Shown here in pieces: positions 9,204 through 18,547 of a stretch of DNA of 64,000 nucleotides (position 1 is its first letter; each line of letters begins with the position of its first letter). The DNA is from Sphingomonadales bacterium (GTDB lineage Bacteria; Pseudomonadota; Alphaproteobacteria; Sphingomonadales; Sphingomonadaceae), in the NCBI GenBank assembly GCA_017309275.1, contig JAFKLT010000044.1:1-64000 (forward strand), in the 5' to 3' direction. Both the position numbers and the translations under genes were made by a program. The notes beneath the pieces are model-generated. The model searched no databases, was not told where the DNA came from, and saw only the letters and a list, made by a program, of their open reading frames with translations.

Positions 9204-9719
9204 TCACCCTCCCGGCCGCTGGAGCGCCATCAGCACGATGTCGATCCACGCCCCTTCGACATATTGGGCCGACTTCAGCATGCCCTCGCGCTCGAACCCG
9301 GACCGCGCATAGAGACGGATTGCCGCCTCATTATGGGCGAAGACCTCGAGGGTGAGCCGCCGGAGATTGAGCTGGCGCCAGCAATAGTCGATCGCCAGTT
9401 CGAGGGCTTCGAAGCCGATGCCCTTGCCGCGCTCGGCAGCCTCGCCGATCCAGATCCCGATCTTGGCCGACCGGTGGACGGGCTCGATCTCGCGTATCTG
9501 GATATAGCCCGCGATCTCCGAGCGCGGCTTGATCCTGATGGCGAAGAAGATGCGCGAGGGATCCTGCTGAAGGAGCCAGAACTCCTCCTGCTCGTTCCAG
9601 CTCGGCGGGCGGTAGGTGCCGTTGATCGCCGCGTCCTCGGCGCTGTCGGTCCATTGAAACAGGCTCGTGAGATCAGGCGGCATGATAGGGCCCAGAACGA
9701 CCCTTTTTCCGAATATCAT
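9204..9719 (-). CDS. GNAT-family N-acetyltransferase, RimJ/RimL type
   Basis: A 171-residue GNAT protein. The acetyl-CoA pyrophosphate-binding loop is visible as IGEAAERGKGIGFEAL, followed by the second conserved block RLTLEVFAHNEAAIRLYARSGFEREG typical of RimJ/RimL-like enzymes. Likely substrates are a protein N-terminus, an amine or a small metabolite; the sequence does not decide. It lies between the SRPBCC and MliC-like genes on the same strand. Confidence 0.88.
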   Translation of the reverse strand: MIFGKRVVLGPIMPPDLTSLFQWTDSAEDAAINGTYRPPSWNEQEEFWLLQQDPSRIFFAIRIKPRSEIAGYIQIREIEPVHRSAKIGIWIGEAAERGKGIGFEALELAIDYCWRQLNLRRLTLEVFAHNEAAIRLYARSGFEREGMLKSAQYVEGAWIDIVLMALQRPGG

Positions 9720-9761
9720 GGGGGATGACCCTTTCAGCTTGGGGGAGGTTTGAACCGGCCG

Positions 9762-10139
9762 CTAGTCCACGCGCCTGCAGGACCGCTTCGGGGCGTTGAC
9801 CTGCTCGACGAAGGCGCGGTCCTCGCGGAACAGGATGTTCATGTCCTCGCCGACGAACGTCAGGTTCGGGGCCGGCGCGGACAGCGCGATCACCGTCGCG
9901 CTCTCGTTCCACCGAAGCCGAAGGTCACGGCGGTCGGCCGAGAAATCGGCGAGGAGCCGCGATCCGTCCGTGCAGCGGAAATGTTCCTGGCTGCGCTCGG
10001 CCCCGGCCGCGATGTCGCGATAATTGCCGCCCTCGGGCGGCTCCGAACAGGCGCCGGTGAGGAGCAGCACAAAAGGAGCGCAGAACAGGCGCCGAGCGCG
10101 TTGCCGGGTTGCGGGGGGTCGGGGGGCTGGAAACGACAT
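9762..10139 (-). CDS. MliC-like lipoprotein (C-type lysozyme inhibitor family)
   Basis: A 125-residue predicted lipoprotein: a basic N-terminus, a hydrophobic stretch and a lipobox LTGAC just before SEPPEGG. The mature part has FRCTDGSRLLADFSADRRDLRL followed by a beta-rich end, the small-barrel pattern of MliC/PliC lysozyme inhibitors. The family usually has a conserved Ser-Gly loop; here LSAPAPNLTF occupies that place, so inhibition of lysozyme is uncertain. The exact start could be a few codons downstream. Confidence 0.65.
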   Translation of the reverse strand: MSFPAPRPPATRQRARRLFCAPFVLLLTGACSEPPEGGNYRDIAAGAERSQEHFRCTDGSRLLADFSADRRDLRLRWNESATVIALSAPAPNLTFVGEDMNILFREDRAFVEQVNAPKRSCRRVD

Positions 10140-10289
10140 CGGGGGGTCCTCAAAGGGGGTGGGCCGGCTTCAGTTCGCCGGGAAAAGTTTCGCCGCGGGC
10201 GGGTCCAGGGCAAGGCGCCCGCGGCGTGGCCGCCTCCAGGGATGCAGGGCGGCCAATTCGGTCGGCATGGTGTCAGACGCGCCGCATGC

Positions 10290-10598
10290 TCAGAGGAGCT
10301 CGACGGGCAGCAGGGTCATGGCCCCGATGCCCTTCAGCTGGTGAAGCTGCGCCGCGAAACTCCGGAGCGTAGCGGGCATGTCGACGATTTCGACGATCAG
10401 CGGATAATTATGATCGAGGAAGCTCGTCGCATGAACGAGGTTCGAGTGACCGAAGCCGACGCGCCCGCGCAGCACCGTGACGCCGAGCAACTTATGGGCC
10501 TTCGCCTTTTCGAGAATGACCTCGAACAGCGCCTTGTCGCCGCTGACCGCCATCTCGTCGGTGTAGATGCGAAGCAGGGCATAATCCTTGTCTTCCAT
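10290..10598 (-). CDS. DUF190 PII-like protein, copy 1
   Basis: A 102-residue DUF190 protein (PII-like fold), beginning MEDKDYALLRIYTDEMAVSGDKALFEVIL. The start at 10598 is preceded by AGGAGA at good spacing; an in-frame upstream start at 10670 would add low-complexity residues. It is the last gene of the first czc operon. A related DUF190 gene (35237-35581) follows the third czc operon, so the association is repeated. By analogy to PII proteins, a sensory or modulatory role on the RND pump is an inference. Confidence 0.85.
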   Translation of the reverse strand: MEDKDYALLRIYTDEMAVSGDKALFEVILEKAKAHKLLGVTVLRGRVGFGHSNLVHATSFLDHNYPLIVEIVDMPATLRSFAAQLHQLKGIGAMTLLPVELL

Positions 10599-10671
10599 GG
10601 GATTTCTCCTTCGATTGGATTGCAAAAAGGGTCCGGCGGCCGCTGCGGGGGGTAAGCGGCCGCCGGACAAG

Positions 10672-13600
10672 TCAGCTTGCCGTGGCCGGTTCCACCGTAT
10701 CGCCCGGCCTCTGATTGGCGGCCGCGGACCGGCGATAGAGCCAGGCCGAGATCGCCGGCAGGACGAGCAGGGTGAGCGCGGTGCAAGTGATCAGGCCGCC
10801 GATCACGACCGTGGCCAGCGGGCGCTGGACCTCGGCGCCGGTTCCCGTTGCAAGCGCCATCGGCACAAAGCCGAGGCTCGCCACGAGCGCCGTCATCAGC
10901 ACCGGACGCACGCGCTCCATCGCGCCGCCGATGATCGCTTCATCATCCCCGATCCCCGCATCGCGGCGGCTGCGGATCGCGCTCATCATGACGAGGCCGT
11001 TGAGGACGGCGACGCCCGATAGCGCGATGAACCCGACCGCGGCCGTGATCGAGAAGGGGATTCCCCGCAGCAGCAGCGCGAAGACGCCGCCCGCGAGGGC
11101 CATCGGCACCGCGCTGAACACGATCGCCGCCGGCCGGAAGCCGCCGAGCGCCATGTAAAGCAGGGCGTAAATGGCGAGGAAGCAGATCGGCACCACGATC
11201 AGCAGGCGAAGCCGGGCCGACTGGAGGCTTTCGAACGTGCCGCCCCAATCGGTGTACATGCCCGCTGGCAGGTCGAGCGCTCCGATCTTGTCCTGCGCCT
11301 CGGTGACGAACCCGCCGAGATCGCGGCCGCGCACATTGACCTGCACCACGACCATCCGCTTGCCATTTTCGCGGCTGATCTGGTTGAGGCCTTGCGTGTA
11401 GCTGAACTTTGCTACTTCACGGAGCGGGATCGAGCTTGCGATCTGCCCGTCGCCCGCCGCGAGCATCACCGGGATCGAACCCAGTGTCTCGAGGTCGTCG
11501 CGCTGGGCATCGGGCAGGCGGACGACCACCGAGAAGCGGCGATCGCCCTCGAAGAGAAGTCCGGCCTCGCGGCCGCCGAGCGCAGCCGCAACCGTGTTCG
11601 CGACCTCTTCGACCGACAGTCCGTAACGGGCTGCCGCCTGGTGATCGATCTTGACGTCGAAGGTCGGAGCCCCCGACGTCTGCTCGGCGCTGACGTCGCC
11701 TGCGCCCGGAATACGTCGCAATACCGCCGCGATCCGGTTCGCCTGCACGCTCATGGCGTCGAGATCGTCTCCATAGAGCTTCACGGCCACGTCGGCGCGA
11801 ACGCCGGCGATCAGTTCGTTGAAGCGCATCTGGATCGGCTGCTGGATCTCGGTGCGATTGCCAATGAGCGGCTTCATCCGCTCCTCGATGCGGCGAAGAA
11901 TGTCCTCCTTGCTCTTCACCTCGGCCGGCCATTCGTCTTCCGGCTTCGGAATCACGTAGGTGTCCGACGCGTTGGGCGGCATCGGGTCGGTCCCGAGATC
12001 GGCGTTCCCGTTCTTCGAGAAGACGAGCGCAACCTCGGGCAGTGACTTCAGCGCATCCTCGATGCGAAGCTGCATCTGCGTCGACTGGTCGATCGACGCC
12101 GAGGGCACGCGGAAGTTGGTGACCGTGATGTCCTTCTCGTCGAGCTGCGGCATGAACTCCTCGCCGAGGAAGCCGAATGCCAGCACCGCGGCGAGGAAGA
12201 CGCCGACGCCCGACGCCACGAAGGGCTGCGGGCGCGCGACGGCCTTCTTCAGGAGCGGCTCATATTTCTCCTTGAACCAGCGGATCGGCTTGACCTCGGT
12301 CTCGCTGACCTTGCCCTTGATCACGATGGCGATCATCGCGGGGATGAAGGTCAGCGAGAGGACGAAGGCGGCGGCGAGTGCGAGCATCAAGGTGATCGCC
12401 ATCGGCGCGAAGGTCTTGCCCTCGACGCCCTGGAAGGTGAGCAGCGGCACGAAGACGAGGAAGATGATGAGCTGACCATAGACGGTCGGCCGGATCATCT
12501 CCTGCGCCGCAAGCGTGGTTTCCTCCATTCGTTCGGAGCGGCTGAGCAATCGCCCTTCATGCTCCTGCCTTTCGGCAAGCCGGCGCAGGGCATTTTCGAC
12601 GATGATGACAGCGCCATCGACGATCAGGCCGAAGTCGAGCGCGCCGAGGCTCATCAGATTGCCCGAGACGCCGAGCGCATTCATGCCCGATGCCGTCATC
12701 AGCATCGTGATCGGAATGACCGCGGCGGTGATCAGCGCGGCGCGGATGTTGCCGAGCAGCAGGAAGAGCACCGCGATGACGAGCAAGGCGCCCTCGACGA
12801 GATTCTTCTCGACGGTGGCGATCGTCGCATTGACCAGCTTCGAACGGTTGTAGACGGGTTCGGCGAACACGTCCGGCGGCAGGTTCTTGTTGATCGCCGT
12901 CAGTTTCTCGGCCGCGCTGGTGGCGACGATACGGCTGTTGTCGCCGGTGAGCATCAGCACGGTCGAGATGACCGCCTCCGAGCCCATGCGGCTGCCCGAT
13001 CCGGTGCGCACAGCGCCCCCGATTACCACTTCGCCGACATCCTTCACGCGAACGGGAACGCCCGCGCGCGTCGCGACAACGGCTTCCTGAATATCCTCGA
13101 TCGACTTCAGCCGGGCATCAGCGCGAACGAGAAAGCTCTCGCCGGCCCGGCGCACATAGTTGGAGCCCGCCGATAGATTGGCGCGTTCGAGCGCGTCGGC
13201 CAGCTCGGTGATCGAGAGGCCATAAGTCGACAGCGCGTTGAGATTGGGCTGGACGAGATATTGCTTCACATAGCCGCCGTTGGAATCGACGCCGGCAACC
13301 CCCGGAACCGTTCGCATCTGCGGACGGATGATCCAGTCCTGGACCGTGCGCAGATAGGCTGCCTTGGCCAATTCGGTCGTCAGCCGCTCGCCCTCGGGGG
13401 TGAGGTAGGCGCCGTCCGACTGCCAGCCGGGCTTGCCGTCGACGATATTTTTCTGCTTTCCATCCGGGTGGCGGAAGGCGACCGAGTAGAAGAAGATTTC
13501 GCCGAGACCGGTACTAAGCGGCGACAGGTTGGGCTGGACGCCGTCGGGCAGGCTGTCCTTGGCCTGCGCGAGACGTTCGGTCACCTGCTGACGCGCGAAA

Positions 13601-13911
13601 TAGATGTCGGTGTCATCGGTGAACACCGCCGTGACCTGGCTGAAGCCGTTGCGCGTGAGCGAGCGGGTCAGCGTCAGTCCGGGTATCCCGGCGAGCGCCG
13701 TCTCGACAGGAAAGGTTACCTGTTTTTCCATGTCGACAGGGCCGAGCGTCGGATTGAAGGTGTTGATCTGGACCTGGCGGTTGGTGACGTCGGGCACTGC
13801 GTCGATCGGCAGCTTGGTAATCTGCCAGAGGCCGAAACCGAAAACGATCAAGGTCAGGAAGGCGACGAACCATCGCCCCCTGACCGAGAGACTGAGGATG
13901 CGCGCGATCAT
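10672..13911 (-). CDS. czcA: CzcA-type heavy-metal RND efflux pump, copy 1
   Basis: A 1079-residue inner-membrane RND transporter that exports divalent cations using proton flux. Transmembrane helix 4 carries [15 protein letters not shown], the HME1-type (Zn/Co/Cd) signature with its key Asp and Glu residues. Periplasmic porter domains and twelve membrane spans are in the usual order. It overlaps czcB by 4 bp (ATGA), so translation is coupled. It has the same insertion (around residues 135-165, PDGKQKNIVDGKPGWQSDG) as the third CzcA, showing that these two copies are close relatives. Confidence 0.95.
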   Translation of the reverse strand: MIARILSLSVRGRWFVAFLTLIVFGFGLWQITKLPIDAVPDVTNRQVQINTFNPTLGPVDMEKQVTFPVETALAGIPGLTLTRSLTRNGFSQVTAVFTDDTDIYFARQQVTERLAQAKDSLPDGVQPNLSPLSTGLGEIFFYSVAFRHPDGKQKNIVDGKPGWQSDGAYLTPEGERLTTELAKAAYLRTVQDWIIRPQMRTVPGVAGVDSNGGYVKQYLVQPNLNALSTYGLSITELADALERANLSAGSNYVRRAGESFLVRADARLKSIEDIQEAVVATRAGVPVRVKDVGEVVIGGAVRTGSGSRMGSEAVISTVLMLTGDNSRIVATSAAEKLTAINKNLPPDVFAEPVYNRSKLVNATIATVEKNLVEGALLVIAVLFLLLGNIRAALITAAVIPITMLMTASGMNALGVSGNLMSLGALDFGLIVDGAVIIVENALRRLAERQEHEGRLLSRSERMEETTLAAQEMIRPTVYGQLIIFLVFVPLLTFQGVEGKTFAPMAITLMLALAAAFVLSLTFIPAMIAIVIKGKVSETEVKPIRWFKEKYEPLLKKAVARPQPFVASGVGVFLAAVLAFGFLGEEFMPQLDEKDITVTNFRVPSASIDQSTQMQLRIEDALKSLPEVALVFSKNGNADLGTDPMPPNASDTYVIPKPEDEWPAEVKSKEDILRRIEERMKPLIGNRTEIQQPIQMRFNELIAGVRADVAVKLYGDDLDAMSVQANRIAAVLRRIPGAGDVSAEQTSGAPTFDVKIDHQAAARYGLSVEEVANTVAAALGGREAGLLFEGDRRFSVVVRLPDAQRDDLETLGSIPVMLAAGDGQIASSIPLREVAKFSYTQGLNQISRENGKRMVVVQVNVRGRDLGGFVTEAQDKIGALDLPAGMYTDWGGTFESLQSARLRLLIVVPICFLAIYALLYMALGGFRPAAIVFSAVPMALAGGVFALLLRGIPFSITAAVGFIALSGVAVLNGLVMMSAIRSRRDAGIGDDEAIIGGAMERVRPVLMTALVASLGFVPMALATGTGAEVQRPLATVVIGGLITCTALTLLVLPAISAWLYRRSAAANQRPGDTVEPATAS

Positions 13912-15056
13912 TCCGCTGCCTCCTTTTCAAGCTCTGCCTTGAGCAGAAAGGCGTTGGTCGTCGCGATCGGCGTGCCGGCCTTGATCCCCGACAGGATCGA
14001 GACAAGCCCGGCGCTGCGCCCACCGACCTGCACGGTCTGCGCCCGGAAGCCCTTAGTGGTGCGGACGAAGACGACCGTGCGGTCGCCGATCGTCTGCACG
14101 GCGTCCTGCGGGACCATGACCCCGTTGGTGATGGCGCCGCCGCTCGCGAAGATGCGGGCCTTCACCAGCTGGCCGGGAAGCAGCGTGCCCGCGACCGAGG
14201 GGGTGATGACCACGGTCGCCGACCGGGTCGTGGGATCGACGACGCCGGTTTCGGAGCGCACGCGCCCTTCGATCATGCGGCCGTCGTTCGTCGTCAGCTC
14301 GACCCGGTCGCCCGCGCGGACGCGGCCGGCGTCGGCCGGCGGCAGGCTCGCGGTGATCTGCATCCGGCTGGGATCGGCAACCCGGAACAATTCGGACTCG
14401 GCGGCGACGAACTGGCCGAGATTGGCCTGCGCCGCGGTAACACGTCCGGTCACGGGACTGACGACCGCGACCGAGCGCCCGTCCGAGGCGACCTTTGCGG
14501 CCCCGGCAGCGGCGCTCGCGCGCCGCGCTTCCGCCTGCGCTACCGCGAGATTGGCCTCGGCGATTTCATAATCGGCTCTCGGGCTAACCCCCTGACCGAG
14601 CAACCTCTTCTCGCGTTCGAGCTGGCGGGCTGCCAGCCGCTCGCGAGCGACCGCGGCGTCGCGGTCGGTGGCGATCGTCGAGGCATCGCGGCTTTCGACG
14701 AGTGCCAGCGTTTCACCGGCCCGCACCGGATCGCCGATCCGCTTGAAGATGCGCGTCACCGTTCCCGGCGCGCGCGCCGTGAGCACGGCCACCGCATCGG
14801 GTGTCGCCTCCACCGTCGCTGCGGCGGGTATCGCGGCGTCGAGTTCGCCGCCTGCCGCGGGCGCGACCCCGATTTGCGAAAGCGAAATCCCGTCAGCCGA
14901 AATCACCACCTCGTTGGACGGCGCTGCTTCCGCTGGGGCCGCAGCCTCCGGAGCCGGGGTATCGGTCCCGGTCAGTTGTGCGATGCCGAAGCCGAGTGCC
15001 ACGGCAAGCGCCAGCGCAGTTGCCGCACCGGCATAAAAACGATTCTTCTCGGTCAT
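13908..15056 (-). CDS. czcB: CzcB-type RND periplasmic adaptor, copy 1
   Basis: A 382-residue membrane-fusion protein with an N-terminal membrane anchor, a lipoyl/barrel-sandwich domain (ARAPGTVTRIFKRIGDPVRAGETLALVES), a coiled-coil hairpin rich in Ala/Arg/Glu, and a beta-barrel end (VFVRTTKGFRAQTVQVG). It bridges CzcA and the outer-membrane CzcC. It overlaps both neighbours by 4 bp. It resembles the third CzcB (30812-31981) more than the second. Confidence 0.93.
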   Translation of the reverse strand: MTEKNRFYAGAATALALAVALGFGIAQLTGTDTPAPEAAAPAEAAPSNEVVISADGISLSQIGVAPAAGGELDAAIPAAATVEATPDAVAVLTARAPGTVTRIFKRIGDPVRAGETLALVESRDASTIATDRDAAVARERLAARQLEREKRLLGQGVSPRADYEIAEANLAVAQAEARRASAAAGAAKVASDGRSVAVVSPVTGRVTAAQANLGQFVAAESELFRVADPSRMQITASLPPADAGRVRAGDRVELTTNDGRMIEGRVRSETGVVDPTTRSATVVITPSVAGTLLPGQLVKARIFASGGAITNGVMVPQDAVQTIGDRTVVFVRTTKGFRAQTVQVGGRSAGLVSILSGIKAGTPIATTNAFLLKAELEKEAAE

Positions 15057-16321
15057 TGGATTTCCTCCCCTGTGATGGTGCGGCCCTGGAGACGGGCGAG
15101 CGCGGCGCGCGCGTCGAACCTCTCGGACAGCGCGTCGAGCAGCGTGCCCCGCGCGGCGCTGAGACCGCGCCGTGCAGCAATGAGTTCGATGAGCGGGGAC
15201 TTGCCCGCCTCATAGGCGATGCGAGCGAGCCGATAGGCCTCGTCGGCGGTCTCGAACGTCTGTTCGGCGGCGTCGACACGCTCGTCGGCCGCCTCGTTGA
15301 AGGCCATCGCCGACTTGATGCCCGCCTCGGCGTCGAGGCGCGCCGCCGTCGCACGCGCTTCGGCGCCCTGCTTTTCCGCGAGTGCCGCCGAGATATTGCC
15401 GCGGTTGCGATCGAAGAGCGGCAGCGGCACGCTGACGCCGACGAGCATGGCATTCCCCTTGTCGGCCTCGATACGGCGGACGCCGAGCGAGACGGTGACA
15501 TCGGGAATCGCCTGACGCTTCGCGACCTCGACGCGGTAGGCGGCCGCTTCGCGTTCCGCCTGTGCCGCGAGATAAGGCGCCGTTTGCAGCGGATCGGCCG
15601 GCCCATATTTGGGCGTTGCCTCGAACCGCGCCAGCACCCGCTCGGAGAGGCTGGTGTAGCTCATCCCCTGGCCCGCCAGCGCGGAGAGAAGGGCATAGGC
15701 CTGGACCCGCTCTGCCCTTGCCGTCGATATCGCGGCCTGAAGCGTCGCCACCTCGGTCTCGGCCTGCAGCCGGCGAAGCCGCGTTTCCTTGCCCGCATCG
15801 ACGAGCGCTGCGGCGATACGAAGGTCGTCGCGGGCCTCGCTGAGGCTGCCCTCGGTCAAGGCAAGGCGGCGGTCGGCGATCTCGGCCGCGGCATAGGCCC
15901 GAGCAAGATCATAGGCGTAGGTGAGCAAGGCTTCGCGCCCGCGCGCCCGCGCCGCCACGATGCCCGCTTCGCCTGCGGCGATGCGCGCCGAGCGCTTGCC
16001 GCCGAGTTCGAACGGCTGGTTATACTGGATCGTCGTTTCGGAGCGGTTGAACCCGCTATAGGGCTGCTTGCCGCCGATATTCTCGGCGAGGCCGCTGACG
16101 GTCGGATTGGGACGCACCCGGGCTTGCTCGGCAAGGCCTTCCGCACGGGCGATATCGGCTTCGATGATCTGCGTTCGCGGCGCCTCGGCGCTTTGGCCGA
16201 AGAGCTGGTCGAACGAAGGTGCGGGTTGCGCAGCAGCATTCGCGGCGGCAAGCGCGCCGGCGGCGGTACATAGGCCCAGGAACGCCCTGCGCAGGCGTCG
16301 CTGGCCGATCATATCGGTCAT
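15053..16321 (-). CDS. czcC: CzcC-type outer-membrane efflux protein, copy 1
   Basis: A 422-residue TolC-family protein with a signal peptide (cleavage near ANAAAQ) and two long helical repeats typical of the periplasmic tunnel. PNPTVSGLAENIGG and FDRNRGNISAALAE are conserved CzcC segments. It forms the outer-membrane channel of this RND system. It is followed by czcB and preceded by the small membrane protein gene. Confidence 0.93.
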   Translation of the reverse strand: MTDMIGQRRLRRAFLGLCTAAGALAAANAAAQPAPSFDQLFGQSAEAPRTQIIEADIARAEGLAEQARVRPNPTVSGLAENIGGKQPYSGFNRSETTIQYNQPFELGGKRSARIAAGEAGIVAARARGREALLTYAYDLARAYAAAEIADRRLALTEGSLSEARDDLRIAAALVDAGKETRLRRLQAETEVATLQAAISTARAERVQAYALLSALAGQGMSYTSLSERVLARFEATPKYGPADPLQTAPYLAAQAEREAAAYRVEVAKRQAIPDVTVSLGVRRIEADKGNAMLVGVSVPLPLFDRNRGNISAALAEKQGAEARATAARLDAEAGIKSAMAFNEAADERVDAAEQTFETADEAYRLARIAYEAGKSPLIELIAARRGLSAARGTLLDALSERFDARAALARLQGRTITGEEIQ

Positions 16322-16372
16322 GGAAAATCTCCTAGAATGAAGGATGCAGGCGCCGGCGAACGGCGCGCAGCC

Positions 16373-16759
16373 TCACATTCTAGGCGGTCGCAGAAGTCCC
16401 TCGGGCGCGGTGCTCGCCCAGTCGAGATCGAGGCGGTAAGCCCAACGGGCTCCGGCGAGCAGGAAGCCCGACCAGATTTGAAGTTGCGGCGAGATGTCGG
16501 CGAGACCCTGCATCATCCCGTGCGTGATCTTGTGAAGATCGATCTCGGGGGGTGAGGTCTCGCCATCGTCATGGTGCGCCACGGCCGCCGTAACCTGCGA
16601 ATCGTCATGGCCCGCGAGTGCCCCGTGCCAGCCGCTCGCACCCATCACATTGGCGAGCGCGAGAATGGCGAGCAGGGCGCCGAACCAAAGCGCGGCGCCG
16701 GGCAGCAATCGCATAACGCGACGCCGCGCCACCGTGGCGGAAGGACGCGCGCGCGTCAT
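16373..16759 (-). CDS. Small membrane protein with histidine-containing loop, at head of czc operon 1
   Basis: A 128-residue hypothetical protein starting MTRARPSATVARRR, with one hydrophobic segment (LPGAALWFGALLAILALANVMGA), then a short histidine-containing loop (GHDDSQVTAAVAHHDDGET) and a C-terminal helical part. The ATG at 16759 overlaps the MFS stop by ATGA, fixing this start over one five codons upstream. It lies between the MFS exporter and czcC. A metal-binding helper role is only a guess. Confidence 0.7.
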   Translation of the reverse strand: MTRARPSATVARRRVMRLLPGAALWFGALLAILALANVMGASGWHGALAGHDDSQVTAAVAHHDDGETSPPEIDLHKITHGMMQGLADISPQLQIWSGFLLAGARWAYRLDLDWASTAPEGLLRPPRM

Positions 16760-18096
16760 GGCTTGCCCACCCATCGCTCGTGGAGATCGTCGATCACATA
16801 GGGGTGGCTGGCGCCCCCCGCGTGCTGCCGGCGGAGATGCTCATGATCGGCCGGAAGATCGGGGTGATCGTGCGCAATCGCATCGGGATCGCTCGCAGGC
16901 CAGAGCAGGAGGCCGAGCAAGGTCCCGAAAAGGGCAATTGCCGCCATGGCGGCAAAGGCGGCGGTCATCGAGACCCCCGCGCCCAACTGTCCGACCAGCG
17001 GATAGGTTATGAGCCAGCAGATGTGACTGAGCGCGAACTGCGCTGCGAACAGCGCCGGCCGGTCTTGGGCATTTGCGGAGCGCTTGAGCAGCCGTCCCGA
17101 GGGGGTGATGCTCATCGAATAGGCAATGCCGAGAACCGCCCAGCCGCCGAGCAGGACATACCAATAGGTCATGCCCGCAGGCACGATGCTGCTGATCCAA
17201 GCGAGCGCGGCGAGCCCCGCCACGAGGATGGCGGCCGAAAGCAGCATCACCCGCCGATCCGGAATCCGGTCGAGGATGCGCGGCAGGATGAAGGCGGCAG
17301 CCATCGATCCGAAGCCATAGGCCGCAAGCGTGAGCGCGACATCCTGCTGGGTCATGCCAAGCCGGTCGCGGACGATGACGACCGTGTTGACGATGACCAT
17401 CGAGCTTGCCGCCGCGGCAGCGAGCGTGACGGCGAGCAGGCCGCGCAGCCGCGGCGTCTTCAGATAGATGCGGATGCCGCGCGTGGTCTTGGCATAGATG
17501 CTGGTGTCGCGACTGGACGAACGCTCGGGGCGCGGCAGCGTGACCGAGAGCACGAGCAGTGCAGAGGCGATGAAGCCGACGGCGGTCCCCGAAAAGAGCC
17601 AGTGGAAGTTGATCACGGTCAGGAGCGCCGCGGCGAGCAGCGGGCTCGTGATATTCTCCATGTCATAGGCGAGGCGCGAGAGCGACAGGGCGCGCGTATA
17701 GTCGCGCTCGTCGGGCAATACGTCGGGGATCGTCGCCTGGAACGTGGGCGTGAACGCCGCGGATGCCGACTGGAGAACGAAGATCAGAAGATAGATTTGC
17801 CAGATTTCGCTGACGAACGGCAGGCAGATCGCGACCGCAGCGCGAACGAGATCGAGCGTGACAAGAAGCGCGCGCCGCGGCACCCGGTCGGCGAAGGCTC
17901 CGGCGATCGGCGCGATCCCGATATAGGCGGCCATCTTGATCGCGAGCGCAGTGCCGAGAACGACGCCCGCATCGCCCCCGGCGATGTCATAAGCCAGAAG
18001 TCCGAGCGCAATCGTCGCCAGCCCCGTCCCGACCAATGCGATGATCTGGGCGAGCAGGAGATGCCGATAAGTGCGATTGGCGAGTACTGCGAGCAT
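16756..18096 (-). CDS. NreB-like MFS metal (Ni/Co) exporter
   Basis: A 446-residue major facilitator with about twelve membrane spans; the loop-2 motif is ADRVPRRALLVTLDLVRA. The C-terminal tail is enriched in His and Asp (DHPDLPADHEHLRRQHAGGASH), as in NreB/NrsD-type nickel exporters. It is divergent from a CsoR/RcnR-family sensor, with an inverted G-tract operator between them. It heads the operon MFS, small protein, czcC, czcB, czcA, DUF190. Substrate Ni or Co is inferred from family and regulator. Confidence 0.85.
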   Translation of the reverse strand: MLAVLANRTYRHLLLAQIIALVGTGLATIALGLLAYDIAGGDAGVVLGTALAIKMAAYIGIAPIAGAFADRVPRRALLVTLDLVRAAVAICLPFVSEIWQIYLLIFVLQSASAAFTPTFQATIPDVLPDERDYTRALSLSRLAYDMENITSPLLAAALLTVINFHWLFSGTAVGFIASALLVLSVTLPRPERSSSRDTSIYAKTTRGIRIYLKTPRLRGLLAVTLAAAAASSMVIVNTVVIVRDRLGMTQQDVALTLAAYGFGSMAAAFILPRILDRIPDRRVMLLSAAILVAGLAALAWISSIVPAGMTYWYVLLGGWAVLGIAYSMSITPSGRLLKRSANAQDRPALFAAQFALSHICWLITYPLVGQLGAGVSMTAAFAAMAAIALFGTLLGLLLWPASDPDAIAHDHPDLPADHEHLRRQHAGGASHPYVIDDLHERWVGKP

Positions 18097-18113
18097 TTTT
18101 CCGGGCTTGAAAT

Positions 18114-18133
18114 ATATCCCCCTGGGGGGATAT
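18114..18133. promoter_or_regulatory. CsoR/RcnR-family operator (G-tract inverted repeat)
   Basis: A perfect inverted repeat: ATATCCCCC and GGGGGATAT around a 2-bp centre (TG). This is the classic operator type of RcnR/DmeR/FrmR regulators, a C/G tract flanked by AT. It lies 17 bp before the MFS start and 104 bp before the sensor start, so the regulator likely represses the exporter operon and perhaps itself until metal binds. Confidence 0.9.
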
Positions 18134-18237
18134 GGGCCCTATAGACAAGCCGCCGCGATGACGTCAACTGCACCGCGGAAATTTGAGAGATATTAAGGTT
18201 GCGAGCCCAAGAGCTCCTCGACCGCAGAGATTTGACC

Positions 18238-18513
18238 ATGGCCGACCATCATCACCCGCACCAGCACACGACCCATCCCGCGATCATCAAGCGCCTCAAC
18301 CGCGCGACGGGGCATCTGAAGAGCATCGTCGGCATGATCGAGGAAGGCCGCCCCTGCACCGATATCGCGATGCAACTGTCGGCCGTCGAGAAGGCGGTCG
18401 CCAATGCCAAGCGCACGCTGATCGAGGATCATATCGGTCATTGCATCGGCGGCGACGCGGATGTGGGCGACAAGGCGATGGCCGAGTTTCGCGCCATTTC
18501 GAAATATCTCTAG
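18238..18513 (+). CDS. CsoR/RcnR-family metal sensor, DmeR/NreA-like
   Basis: A 91-residue all-helical repressor. MADHHHPHQHTTHPAIIKRLNRATGHLKSI opens with a His-rich tail; the metal-site Cys is in GRPCTDIAMQL and the second-helix ligands are in DHIGHCI. The DHIxHC arrangement is nearest to DmeR/NreA (Ni/Co) sensors. The start at 18238 gives the family N-terminus; an in-frame start at 18199 would add 13 residues. It is divergent from the NreB-like gene with the G-tract operator between. Confidence 0.9.
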   Translation: MADHHHPHQHTTHPAIIKRLNRATGHLKSIVGMIEEGRPCTDIAMQLSAVEKAVANAKRTLIEDHIGHCIGGDADVGDKAMAEFRAISKYL

Positions 18514-18547
18514 TTCCGGTCCCTTACGGATTCTTCCTGACCCGCTC

